From assembly GCA_020718265.1 (NCBI GenBank), contig DYSM01000018.1, positions 1 through 19,687 on the forward strand: a stretch of DNA of 19,687 nt, read 5' to 3'. Positions 1 to 7,656 of the stretch are shown here, piece by piece. This DNA is from Draconibacterium orientale. GTDB lineage: Bacteria > Bacteroidota > Bacteroidia > Bacteroidales > JAADGE01. Position numbers and translations under genes: made by a program. The notes under the pieces are model-generated. The model made no database searches and was not told where the DNA came from. It was given only the letters and a program-made list of their open reading frames with translations. Positions within the stretch are counted from its first letter, which is position 1. Every line of letters starts with the position of its first letter.

Positions 1-97
1 GACTATTTTTCGACTATTTTATGACTATTTTATGACTATTTATGACTATTTTATGACTATTGTATGACAAAACATTCGATTGAAAAAATGACAATAA
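1..97 (+). repeat. Intergenic repeat, left copy: 11-bp-phased TGAC array plus 34-bp core
   Basis: GAC occurs at 1, 12, 23, 34, 44, 55 and 66, so the step is 11 bp with a single 10-bp step. The unit is roughly ATGACTATTTT. The last unit runs into a 34-bp core at 64-97, which starts ATGACAAAACATTCGA and ends AATGACAATAA. The same core lies at 19573-19606 with one mismatch. The array is cut by the window edge, so its full length is unknown. It lies beyond the 3' end of ftsZ, past the hairpin at 150-180. Weaker similarity to the right copy continues without gaps to about 132. Its function is not known; a dispersed intergenic element or a protein-binding array is possible. Confidence 0.8.
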
Positions 98-149
98 AAT
101 TCAGAATTTCAAACGTTTACCCGTTTTCTAACTACACCTGCTTATAACG

Positions 150-180
150 AATCAAACCTCCCTTCAAAGGAGGTTTGATT
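150..180 (-). terminator. Hairpin downstream of ftsZ, likely end of the dcw transcript
   Basis: The arms AATCAAACCTCC (150-161) and GGAGGTTTGATT (169-180) are perfectly complementary over 12 bp around a 7-nt loop. The hairpin lies 37 bp beyond the ftsZ stop codon. Neither strand has a clear U-tract after the stem, so it may act as a 3'-end stabiliser or a bidirectional terminator rather than a textbook intrinsic terminator. Confidence 0.55.
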
Positions 181-217
181 ATTAAAAATACCACAAAAAA
201 TAAGATTTTAGCCGCTT

Positions 218-1741
218 TTAATCGGCTTTATCGTGCAGGAACGGATTGTTTTCGCTAAAGGTAACATTGTCGCCTTGGTAGCTGAAACTGTATTTAGACA
301 TCTCTTTTGGCGTGTCGTCAAATCCGTTTTCAATATTGAGACCTGAGCGTAAATATGCAGGTGTTTCGTCGTATTTATCAATCTTAGTAAGCGATTCTTC
401 AACATCGAATGCCGATTTGTATTGCGGTGCGCGTTCTGAAACAACAGTAACAGGTGTTTGTTGTTTTAGCCTCTGCGGTTCTTCGCGGCGCGTATTTGCC
501 GGGTCGAAAAACGGGTCGTTATTTTTTACGGGCAACTCGCTTGTAATTAAATAAATTTCGTCCGGTTTGTGTTCCGGGCGAATCGGGTTTTGATGTACCG
601 GAATTTGTTCTCGTTTTATTTCCGGTTGTTGATTAACGTTTTTTTGGCTTGAAGGTGTCGAAACTTTTTCAGCTGTTACGATTTGCTGTGTACCTTCTTT
701 TGAATGTTCAGCATTGTCATTAAATTTAATCCGTTCTCCTGTGGACGAGTTTATATAGAGCTCCGTAATATCGGAAGTTTTGAAACCTGTAGCAATCACA
801 GTTACGGCAATGCTTTCGCCGAGTTCGGGCACGGATGTTCCGCCCCAAATGAGGTCGGCACCTGCGCCGGCTGCGTTTTGAACGTATTCGTTTATGAATC
901 CGATTTCGTCCATGGTTGGTTTTTTCGTTCCCGAGCTGATGTTGATGAGCACTTTGCGTGCACCTTTTATGTCGTTGTTGTCCAACAAGGGCGAGCTGAG
1001 GGCTTCGAGCACGGCGAGATGTGCTCGGTCTTCGCCTTGAGCTTTGCCGGAACCCATGAGTGCAATTCCGCCGTCGGTCATGCTGGTTTGGACATCGGCA
1101 AAGTCTGTATTGATGTAGCCGTCTTTGGTAATAATTTCGGCAATACCGCGCGCGGCAACCGTAAGTACATCGTCTGCTTTGTTAAAGGCTTCATCGTATT
1201 CGAGGTCGCCGTACATTTCGCGGAGTTTTTCATTATTGACAATAATGAGTGCGTCCACGTTTAGTTTCAGTTCACGAATACCTTCGACAGCGGAACTTAC
1301 ACGTTTCGGACCTTCGTATCGGAACGGCAGTGTTACAATTGCAACTGTAAGGATGCCCATTTCTTTGGTTGCTTTGGCAATAACGGGAGCAGCACCTGTG
1401 CCTGTGCCTCCGCCCATTCCGGCGGTTATGAACACCATTTGAGTGCGTTCGCCTATTTCGCGTTTGATGTGTTCAATGCTTTCGACGGCAGCATCGCGTC
1501 CGCGCTCGGGACGGTTGCCCGCGCCGAGTCCGCGCGTGAGTTCGGCGCCAAGCTGAATGCGAATGGGCACAGGACTTTTTTGCAAAGCCTGAGCATCGGT
1601 ATTGCAAACAATGAAGTCCACACCTTTAATGCCTTGTTTATACATGTGGTTTACGGCATTGCTTCCGCCGCCGCCCACACCGATAACTTTTATGATGGAG
1701 GTCAATTCCGTAGGTAAATCGAACTGTAATAAATCTTCCAT
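218..1741 (-). CDS. ftsZ: Cell division protein FtsZ
   Basis: Tubulin-like GTPase that polymerises at midcell into the Z ring and recruits the divisome. The GTP-binding core covers residues 1 to about 335, with the GGGTGTG signature at 110-116, a GLGAGxxPxxG loop at 71-81 and the T7-loop motif NTDFADV at 211-217, which completes the partner subunit's GTPase site. Residues 340-455 are a polar, probably disordered linker. A DETPAYLR segment (458-465) resembles the conserved C-terminal peptide that binds FtsA, but 42 residues follow it, ending NNPFLHDKAD. I recall similar FLHD-type tails in other Bacteroidota FtsZ proteins. The ATG at 1741 places a short N-terminus before the core, as usual. It is the last gene of the cluster, 53 bp after ftsA. 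Confidence 0.98.
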   Translation of the reverse strand: MEDLLQFDLPTELTSIIKVIGVGGGGSNAVNHMYKQGIKGVDFIVCNTDAQALQKSPVPIRIQLGAELTRGLGAGNRPERGRDAAVESIEHIKREIGERTQMVFITAGMGGGTGTGAAPVIAKATKEMGILTVAIVTLPFRYEGPKRVSSAVEGIRELKLNVDALIIVNNEKLREMYGDLEYDEAFNKADDVLTVAARGIAEIITKDGYINTDFADVQTSMTDGGIALMGSGKAQGEDRAHLAVLEALSSPLLDNNDIKGARKVLINISSGTKKPTMDEIGFINEYVQNAAGAGADLIWGGTSVPELGESIAVTVIATGFKTSDITELYINSSTGERIKFNDNAEHSKEGTQQIVTAEKVSTPSSQKNVNQQPEIKREQIPVHQNPIRPEHKPDEIYLITSELPVKNNDPFFDPANTRREEPQRLKQQTPVTVVSERAPQYKSAFDVEESLTKIDKYDETPAYLRSGLNIENGFDDTPKEMSKYSFSYQGDNVTFSENNPFLHDKAD

Positions 1742-1794
1742 TTTGTATGCTATTTTTTGTTTAAACTGTGTGTTTACAGTAGCTTTTTTTCTTG

Positions 1795-3402
1795 TTATTG
1801 AAGAGGAGTGTCGTCATCGTTTACTTGAAAAACTGTAAGATTTTTCTTCAACGTAGAAAGAAAACTCGAAATAGGGTTGCGTTTGCGTATGCGCTCTGCG
1901 TCTTCAAGTTCCTCTGCTTTAATGCGTTCCTGTTCGGCTTTCAGTTCGGCAATTATGCGTTCTTGTTCTATGCGTTTGTCTTCTTCAATCTTAATCAGAC
2001 GAAGACGTTCTCTTTCTCTTTCTTCTTTGGCAGCAAGTTCGTCTATGATTTTTTGTTGCTCAATTTTGTCGCGTTCGGCTTTTAAAGCGGCTTCCATACG
2101 TGCGCGTTCTTCTTCCCATTCTTTTTGTTTGGCAGCCTCTTCTTCTTTGCGTTTGCGCTCGGCTAACTCGGCAATTTCCTGTTCTTTTGCCAAACGTTCG
2201 CGAGCTTCTTCGGCATTAATGTTTTCGAGAGAGTCGCTGTGCAACGTTATTGTTTCGTATTCTTCAAAGCCGAGGGTTATCAGTCCGACAGATGTAGAAT
2301 ATTGAGGTTTGTTGAGTTCCTCGTTATCACCTATATACTTGCGCATCGGGTAGGCGAGTCGAACGTCCAAGCCCATACGTTGTTTCATCAATATATGCAA
2401 ATTTTTCAGCATAGCACCTCCGCCTGTGAGCGAAATGCCTGCGCCGAGTTTGTGGCGGAAACCTGAGTTTCGTAAGTGGTGTTCAATTTGGGCGATGCTT
2501 TCCACCATTCGTGCTTGTATAATTTGAGATAAATACAAGATAGAAATAGACTTGGAGTCACGTCCGTTGATACCCGGAACAACAGCCGTTGCATCGGGTG
2601 CGCCCGGAATAACCAACGCGCTGCCGTGTTGCAATTTCAGTGTTTCAGCTTGTTTTGACAAAATGGAGCAACCCGTTTTGATGTCCGACGTAACGTTACT
2701 GCCACCGTAAGGAATTACAGCAGTGTATCGTAATACGTTTTCGTAATAAATGGCAATATCTGTTGTTCCGCCGCCGATATCGACTAAGGCAACGCCTGCT
2801 TCCATCTCATCGTCCGTCAGAACTGCAGAGGCTGAAGCCAGCGGTTCGAGGTAAAGTCCGTTTACTTGAATACCTAAGCGTTCGATGCAACGTTCGATAT
2901 TTTTGGCAGATGTAACTTCACCAATCACAATGTGGAAATTGCCTTTCAATTGTCTGCCATACATGCCGACGGGATTGATAATGCCGGTTTCTTTGTCCAC
3001 GTTGTAACTTTGCGGAATAACATGTATGATGGTTTCTCCGGGCTGAAGTGCCATTTTATACATGTCGTCGCGCAATTTGTCCACATCGGATTGTTTGATT
3101 TCAAAATCTTCCGAAGGAATAATGAGTGAATGGCTGCTTTGTCGGCTGGAAATGTGTTGTCCGGCAATGCCGACAAATGCACTCCGGAATTTGATGCCGG
3201 AAGCAGATTCCGCAATTCTAACGGCTTCGTTTATTGCTTTTGAAACTTCATCGATATTGAGAACAACGCCTCGTTTTACGCTGCTTTGGGGTGTTTCCAC
3301 ACTGCCGGTTCCGAGAATACGAACAGTTCCGCTCTCTTTCACACCTGCGAGTGCTACGATTTTGGTTGTGCCAATGTCAATGGCGGTTACATACTTCTTC
3401 AT
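1795..3402 (-). CDS. ftsA: Cell division protein FtsA with a long charged C-terminal helix
   Basis: Actin-like ATPase that tethers FtsZ filaments to the membrane and signals to the septal synthase. The phosphate-1 motif AIDIGTTK is at 7-14, the phosphate-2 motif DIGGGTTD at 208-215 and a GGGA adenosine loop at 327-330. The core ends near residue 385. Residues about 397-508 are an almost unbroken run of Glu, Lys, Arg, Ala and Gln predicted to form a coiled coil or single alpha-helix. The end (510-525, PISSFLSTLKKNLTVF) looks like the usual amphipathic membrane-targeting helix, followed by an acidic tail. At 535 aa it is clearly longer than E. coli FtsA (about 420). It lies 32 bp after ftsQ and 53 bp before ftsZ, the standard order. 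Confidence 0.97.
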   Translation of the reverse strand: MKKYVTAIDIGTTKIVALAGVKESGTVRILGTGSVETPQSSVKRGVVLNIDEVSKAINEAVRIAESASGIKFRSAFVGIAGQHISSRQSSHSLIIPSEDFEIKQSDVDKLRDDMYKMALQPGETIIHVIPQSYNVDKETGIINPVGMYGRQLKGNFHIVIGEVTSAKNIERCIERLGIQVNGLYLEPLASASAVLTDDEMEAGVALVDIGGGTTDIAIYYENVLRYTAVIPYGGSNVTSDIKTGCSILSKQAETLKLQHGSALVIPGAPDATAVVPGINGRDSKSISILYLSQIIQARMVESIAQIEHHLRNSGFRHKLGAGISLTGGGAMLKNLHILMKQRMGLDVRLAYPMRKYIGDNEELNKPQYSTSVGLITLGFEEYETITLHSDSLENINAEEARERLAKEQEIAELAERKRKEEEAAKQKEWEEERARMEAALKAERDKIEQQKIIDELAAKEERERERLRLIKIEEDKRIEQERIIAELKAEQERIKAEELEDAERIRKRNPISSFLSTLKKNLTVFQVNDDDTPLQ

Positions 3403-3434
3403 GATTCAACAACTTAATTTTTTTGGTATTTTTT

Positions 3435-4229
3435 TTAGTTTGTATCCAATGGGGTTGTGTAGGGGTTTATGGTACAAACTATCTGATTTTTGAATTTTAA
3501 ACTTATGTAATTGTATCTGTTCCAATCTTCATTCACCAACACTTCGGTATAAAAGTGCTTGAGATGTCGAATTTTTCGTTCAAATTCTGTACTGTCTCCT
3601 AAGTTTACAATATGGTTTCCCACTAAGGGAACCAACTCGTATTCTCGGTTTTGGGTTACATAAATTTGTGCAATTTGAGCTTTCATAAATTCATCATTAT
3701 CAACAATTTGAACAAGTCTGTAAACATTGTCGAGCGTGTAAGTGCTGTCTTCAAAAATTGTCGAAAATTTTGGACTGTGAATCTCGGAAATTTTTCCGCT
3801 GACTACAATTAGTCGCGCTGTTTTTTGTTGAGATACAGGCATCGTTTTGCCCTCAATATCAACGTAAAAACTTTCGTTATTTTGGCGAAATACACGAAAA
3901 TACGGCAACCGTTGCTTTATTTTTATATCTAATTCGCCGGTCAATCTGGTGTAAACATCCGCTTTTTTCACTTGAGGCATCGCGTTTATTTGAGTCTCGA
4001 GTTCGCGCGTGTTTATGTCGTAAATACCTGTATTATTGATATTCGGATATTTTTTATTGACAATGTCCAGAATTTCATTTTTATCAATAAAACTGTTGGA
4101 ATCGCCTTCTTCAAAAATAATGTTTACGGTTTTGCAATTTATCGTTTCTCTATATGCAAATATCAGTATAACAAGCACTAAAAGTGTTGCCGCTGACGAA
4201 ATAATCATTATTTTCTTACGTTTTTGCAC
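3435..4229 (-). CDS. ftsQ: Cell division protein FtsQ/DivIB
   Basis: Bitopic divisome protein that links early and late division proteins and works with FtsL. A Lys/Arg-rich cytoplasmic tip (MQKRKK) is followed by one membrane helix at about 7-26. A POTRA-like segment (about 33-107) and a beta-rich periplasmic domain follow. Sequence conservation is low, so the call rests on topology, length (264 aa) and position between murC and ftsA. The start drawn here is a GTG at 4229, 8 bp after the murC stop. An in-frame ATG at residue 8 (4208) would remove the positive tip before the helix, so GTG is preferred but not certain. Confidence 0.88.
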   Translation of the reverse strand: MQKRKKIMIISSAATLLVLVILIFAYRETINCKTVNIIFEEGDSNSFIDKNEILDIVNKKYPNINNTGIYDINTRELETQINAMPQVKKADVYTRLTGELDIKIKQRLPYFRVFRQNNESFYVDIEGKTMPVSQQKTARLIVVSGKISEIHSPKFSTIFEDSTYTLDNVYRLVQIVDNDEFMKAQIAQIYVTQNREYELVPLVGNHIVNLGDSTEFERKIRHLKHFYTEVLVNEDWNRYNYISLKFKNQIVCTINPYTTPLDTN

Positions 4230-4237
4230 TGTTTTTT

Positions 4238-5635
4238 CTATTTTATATTTATTCTATTCATAACCAAAGCTTTAATTGGGTTTACAAAACGGTCGATGTC
4301 GCCTGCGCCCATAGTCAGAATGACATCAAACTGTTTGGTTTCCAATGCTTTTATCAAATTTTGCTTGCTGACAATGCTCTTTCCCGGACATGTTACATTT
4401 TGGAAAATAATTTCCGATGTTATACCCGGAATTGCTTCCTCGCGGGCTGGGTAGATGTCCAAGAGTATCAGTTCGTCCAATACGGACAAACTTTGAGCGA
4501 AGCCGGCTGCAAAATCGCGTGTGCGTGTGTACAGATGAGGCTGAAAAATCCCAAGAATTTTTCCGGAATACAATTTTTTTACCGATCCGATGAACGCATT
4601 CAACTCCTCCGGGTGGTGCGCATAATCGTCAATATAAACAAGTTCGGGCGTATTGACCACGTATTCAAATCGACGACGCACACCAAGCCACGATGCCAAA
4701 CCTTGTCGTATATCGTTATCGGACAAGCCATTGAGCTTTGCCGCTGCTGCTGCTGCAACCGCATTTTCGATGTTCACATAACCCGGAATTTGCAAACACA
4801 TATCGGAAATTATGCCCGAAGGTGTAAAAATGTCGAAACAACTTGTATGTTTGTCTGCGACAATGTTTTGCGCATAAAAGTCGGCTATTTCCTCGCGGTG
4901 ATAGCTGAATAGTTGCGCTTTAACATTGGTTTTATCCAAAGGCAAATTCTTTTTCAAAATCAAATGTCCGTCCTTATGTACTTGGCTTGCAAGTTGCGCA
5001 AATGTATGATGCAAATCGTTGATATCCTGATAGATGTCTAAATGGTCGGCATCCATGGAGGTTATCACGAGCGTGTGCGGACTCAGGTGCAAAAACGAGC
5101 GGTCGAACTCATCGGCTTCCGTTACAACGAAGGCGCTGTTCGGATTCGGGTCGAGAATCAAATTTGAATTGTAATTCTTTGATATTCCGCCCAATATGGC
5201 ATTCATTCCGGCGTTTGCGGTGTTGAAAATATGCGCTGCCATGGTGGAAACGGATGTTTTTCCGTGTGTGCCCGCAACGGCTATGGTTTTGAAAGCTCTT
5301 GAAATTAAGCCTAAAACTTCGGCACGCTTCAGAATTTTATAGTTATTTTGTCGGAAATAATTAAGTTCCGAATGCGTTTTCGGAACGGCAGGTGTGAAAA
5401 TTACAAGCACGTTTTCCGGCTCTAATTCTTTGATTTGTTGCGGAATAAGCTCAAGATTGTCTTCAAAATGAATCTCAATACCTTCGAGAATAAGCTCGTT
5501 GGTGAGCGGGCTGGGCGTTTTGTCATAACCGGCAACGTACAGTCCTTGTGCTTTGAAATATCGTCCCAAAGCACTGACACCGATGCCGCCGGCACCGATG
5601 AGATATACGGATTGTATGTTCTTGAAAGTGTTCAT
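4238..5635 (-). CDS. murC: UDP-N-acetylmuramate--L-alanine ligase MurC
   Basis: Cytoplasmic ATP-dependent ligase that adds L-Ala to UDP-MurNAc, the first amino acid of the peptidoglycan stem. The N-terminal nucleotide-sugar fold opens with a GAGGIGVS loop (14-21). The ATP P-loop GTHGKTS is at 122-128, and the Mur-ligase motif EADEFDRSF starts at 173. DADHLDIY and YIDDYAHHPEEL follow, the latter typical of MurC. The length of 465 aa is normal. It lies 8 bp after the lipoprotein gene and 8 bp before ftsQ, so translation of the three is probably coupled. Confidence 0.97.
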   Translation of the reverse strand: MNTFKNIQSVYLIGAGGIGVSALGRYFKAQGLYVAGYDKTPSPLTNELILEGIEIHFEDNLELIPQQIKELEPENVLVIFTPAVPKTHSELNYFRQNNYKILKRAEVLGLISRAFKTIAVAGTHGKTSVSTMAAHIFNTANAGMNAILGGISKNYNSNLILDPNPNSAFVVTEADEFDRSFLHLSPHTLVITSMDADHLDIYQDINDLHHTFAQLASQVHKDGHLILKKNLPLDKTNVKAQLFSYHREEIADFYAQNIVADKHTSCFDIFTPSGIISDMCLQIPGYVNIENAVAAAAAAKLNGLSDNDIRQGLASWLGVRRRFEYVVNTPELVYIDDYAHHPEELNAFIGSVKKLYSGKILGIFQPHLYTRTRDFAAGFAQSLSVLDELILLDIYPAREEAIPGITSEIIFQNVTCPGKSIVSKQNLIKALETKQFDVILTMGAGDIDRFVNPIKALVMNRINIK

Positions 5636-5643
5636 GTTACAAC

Positions 5644-6501
5644 TTATTCTGAAATATTTAACTGCTGTTTTATTTTGGCTGTGGATTGGTCTATATCAAC
5701 GTTGGATTTATCTTGTTTTATGAATTCGGCGTGAATGATGCTCATGGTTTGCACAACTTTTGATATTGTGCTCATACTCAGCTCAATGTCCGTTTGTTTT
5801 TGATGCGCGTCCTTTTGAAGTTGCATTTTGTAAAGTGCAATGATGTCGTTATCGTTTTTGAGCGGTGCTTTCACGAGCGGTTTAACTTTTTCGATGTCGA
5901 AAGCCGAAGCCGGCACTTTGGCAACTAAGGTTTCGTAGGTGTCATATTTTTTTTGTAAAATAGCTTTTCGTTGAGCTAAATCATTGTCAATCAAATCTAA
6001 ATACAGTAAGCTGAGTTCGTACATTAAATCTTTTGCTTCAAATTTATGTGCTTTTACCGAAAGTTTCAACTCGCTGAGAATCTTTTTGTTATTATCATCG
6101 AAATCAAAACTGTCCAAACGTTGTATCAACAATTCAAAATTCGGACGTATGCCGGATTTTTCAATACCGACTTCAATGTCCGAGAGCATGTCGTAAGAAC
6201 GGTAAACTTTCTGAACAAAGTGTATGAATTCAAGCATTTTATCTACAGAATTATCTTGATTTACCGCTGCCGAACCTACCGAGTCGTTGGTCAAAATTTG
6301 CAGATAGTCCGTGTTGTATTGATAATAGTAGTTCATCGCATGAATGGAATCGTACAATGCTTCCGTAGCTTCAAATACTTCAATGCCGACTTGCGCCGTA
6401 GCCGCTTGTCTGTTTTTGATGTATTCTTGCGAGCATCCGCCGATTGCGAAAATTATCACAATTACTGCTAATGTCTTGTATATTAATGTTTTATGTTTCA
6501 T
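5644..6501 (-). CDS. Predicted lipoprotein of unknown function inside the dcw cluster
   Basis: I do not recognise this 285-aa protein. It begins with a lysine-containing tip, a hydrophobic stretch (about 9-20) and a lipobox-like IGGC with Cys at 23, so a signal peptidase II lipoprotein is likely. The mature start CSQE carries a single acidic residue and is not a clear match to the acidic surface-export signals described for Bacteroidota lipoproteins, so a periplasm-facing location is more likely. The rest is mostly polar and helical in character, rich in Lys, Asp, Gln and Leu, with no catalytic motif seen. It starts 42 bp after murG and ends 8 bp before murC, in the same orientation, so it is co-transcribed with the cluster. 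A cell envelope or division role is inferred from position only. Confidence 0.85.
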   Translation of the reverse strand: MKHKTLIYKTLAVIVIIFAIGGCSQEYIKNRQAATAQVGIEVFEATEALYDSIHAMNYYYQYNTDYLQILTNDSVGSAAVNQDNSVDKMLEFIHFVQKVYRSYDMLSDIEVGIEKSGIRPNFELLIQRLDSFDFDDNNKKILSELKLSVKAHKFEAKDLMYELSLLYLDLIDNDLAQRKAILQKKYDTYETLVAKVPASAFDIEKVKPLVKAPLKNDNDIIALYKMQLQKDAHQKQTDIELSMSTISKVVQTMSIIHAEFIKQDKSNVDIDQSTAKIKQQLNISE

Positions 6502-6543
6502 TTTGACTTATTTTGTTTGTGCTGTATTGATATATTTGACCAA

Positions 6544-7656
6544 TTATTTTTGTTCAATCACCTTAAGTATTTCTCTTGCAATACGTTCGGCTGATTTTTG
6601 CTGTGCAAAATTGTAAATATTTTTTGACAAATTGAAAATTTTACTTGAATTTTTTATGAGTTCCAAAGCATTTTCTACTAATTCATTAGATGCAGAGTCA
6701 TCTCGAACCAAAATTGCCGCTTCTTTGTTCACTAAAGCCATCGCATTTTTGGTTTGGTGATCCTCCGCAACATTAGGCGACGGAACTAAAATTGTAGCTT
6801 TTCCGAGCAAACAAAGCTCGGAAATTGTACCTGCGCCGGCGCGCGAAATTACAACATCGGCGGCTTTAAAAGCCATGTCCATGCGGTTGATGAAATCCAA
6901 AACTTTTATATTGTCCGATTTTACGGCATCGGCTTTCGCTTTGGAATCGGTGAAATAATATCCGCCCGTTTGCCACAGTATTTGCACATCTTCGGCTACG
7001 AATTTGTCTAATTTATTCCCGATTGCATTGTTAATGCTGCCTGCACCGCCGCTTCCGCCGAGGCTGAGGATGATTCTTTTATTCGGATTTAAACCGAAAA
7101 ATTTTGCGGCTTCTTCGCGCGTAATTGTCGGATTTTCAAGATTTTCTCGTATTGGATTTCCAGTTAAAATAATTTTTTCGGCAGGAAAATATTTTTCTAA
7201 ACCATCGTAAGCTACGCAAATACGCGATGCGTGTTTTGCTAAAAGTTTGTTCGTAACGCCCGGGTAGGAATTTTGTTCCTGAATTACGGTAGGTACACCT
7301 TGTTTGGCGGCTGCTTTCAAAAGCGGTCCGCTGGCGTAACCGCCCACACCGACGGCAATGTCGGGCTTAAACTTTTTTACGATGCGCTTTGCCAAACGCA
7401 TACTTTTGAAAAGTTTGAAGAAGAAGGTGATATTTTTTAAAGAGAGCTTTCGAGCAAAACCTGTAATCGGTAATAAGTCAATTTCAAAACCGGCTTCCGG
7501 CACTTTTTTGGCTTCAATTTTACCTTCCGCACCGACAAAACGGATTTTAACGGAGCTGTCTAACTTCGTAAGTGCCTGTGCAATAGCAATTGCAGGAAAC
7601 AAGTGTCCGCCTGTTCCGCCGCCGCTGATGATGATATTTTTTTGCTTAATCGACAC
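6544..7656 (-). CDS. murG: Lipid II synthase MurG (UDP-GlcNAc:lipid I GlcNAc transferase)
   Basis: Membrane-associated glycosyltransferase (GT-B fold) that adds GlcNAc to lipid I, giving lipid II on the inner face of the cytoplasmic membrane. Motifs seen are the N-terminal GGTGGH loop (13-18), GVGGYASGP, QEQNSYPG, a G-rich loop (GGSGGAGS, in place of the commoner GGSxGA), SRAGAGTISEL for nucleotide-sugar binding, and AEDHQTKNA near the end. The length of 370 aa is typical. The start codon is GTG at 7656, placed 11 bp inside the end of ftsW. There is no in-frame ATG before residue 86, which would lose the essential loop, so GTG is well supported and suggests translational coupling with ftsW. 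Confidence 0.97.
   Translation of the reverse strand: MSIKQKNIIISGGGTGGHLFPAIAIAQALTKLDSSVKIRFVGAEGKIEAKKVPEAGFEIDLLPITGFARKLSLKNITFFFKLFKSMRLAKRIVKKFKPDIAVGVGGYASGPLLKAAAKQGVPTVIQEQNSYPGVTNKLLAKHASRICVAYDGLEKYFPAEKIILTGNPIRENLENPTITREEAAKFFGLNPNKRIILSLGGSGGAGSINNAIGNKLDKFVAEDVQILWQTGGYYFTDSKAKADAVKSDNIKVLDFINRMDMAFKAADVVISRAGAGTISELCLLGKATILVPSPNVAEDHQTKNAMALVNKEAAILVRDDSASNELVENALELIKNSSKIFNLSKNIYNFAQQKSAERIAREILKVIEQK

Noticed and set aside
1..97. CRISPR array
   Set aside because: The periodic unit is only 11 bp with no 25-35 bp spacers and no cas genes nearby.
704..1264. 186-codon plus-strand open frame opposite ftsZ
   Set aside because: Antisense shadow of ftsZ with a Cys/Phe-rich composition typical of such frames; FtsZ is unambiguous on the other strand.
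1765..1780. ACTGT-ACAGT hairpin followed by a T run between ftsA and ftsZ
   Set aside because: The stem is only 5 bp and the T run follows it on the plus strand, opposite to transcription, so it is not a terminator for the operon.
1871..2214. Frameshift or fusion at the ftsA 3' end
   Set aside because: The charged segment is in frame and the expected amphipathic FtsA tail follows it, so it looks like a genuine linker rather than an assembly or frameshift artefact.
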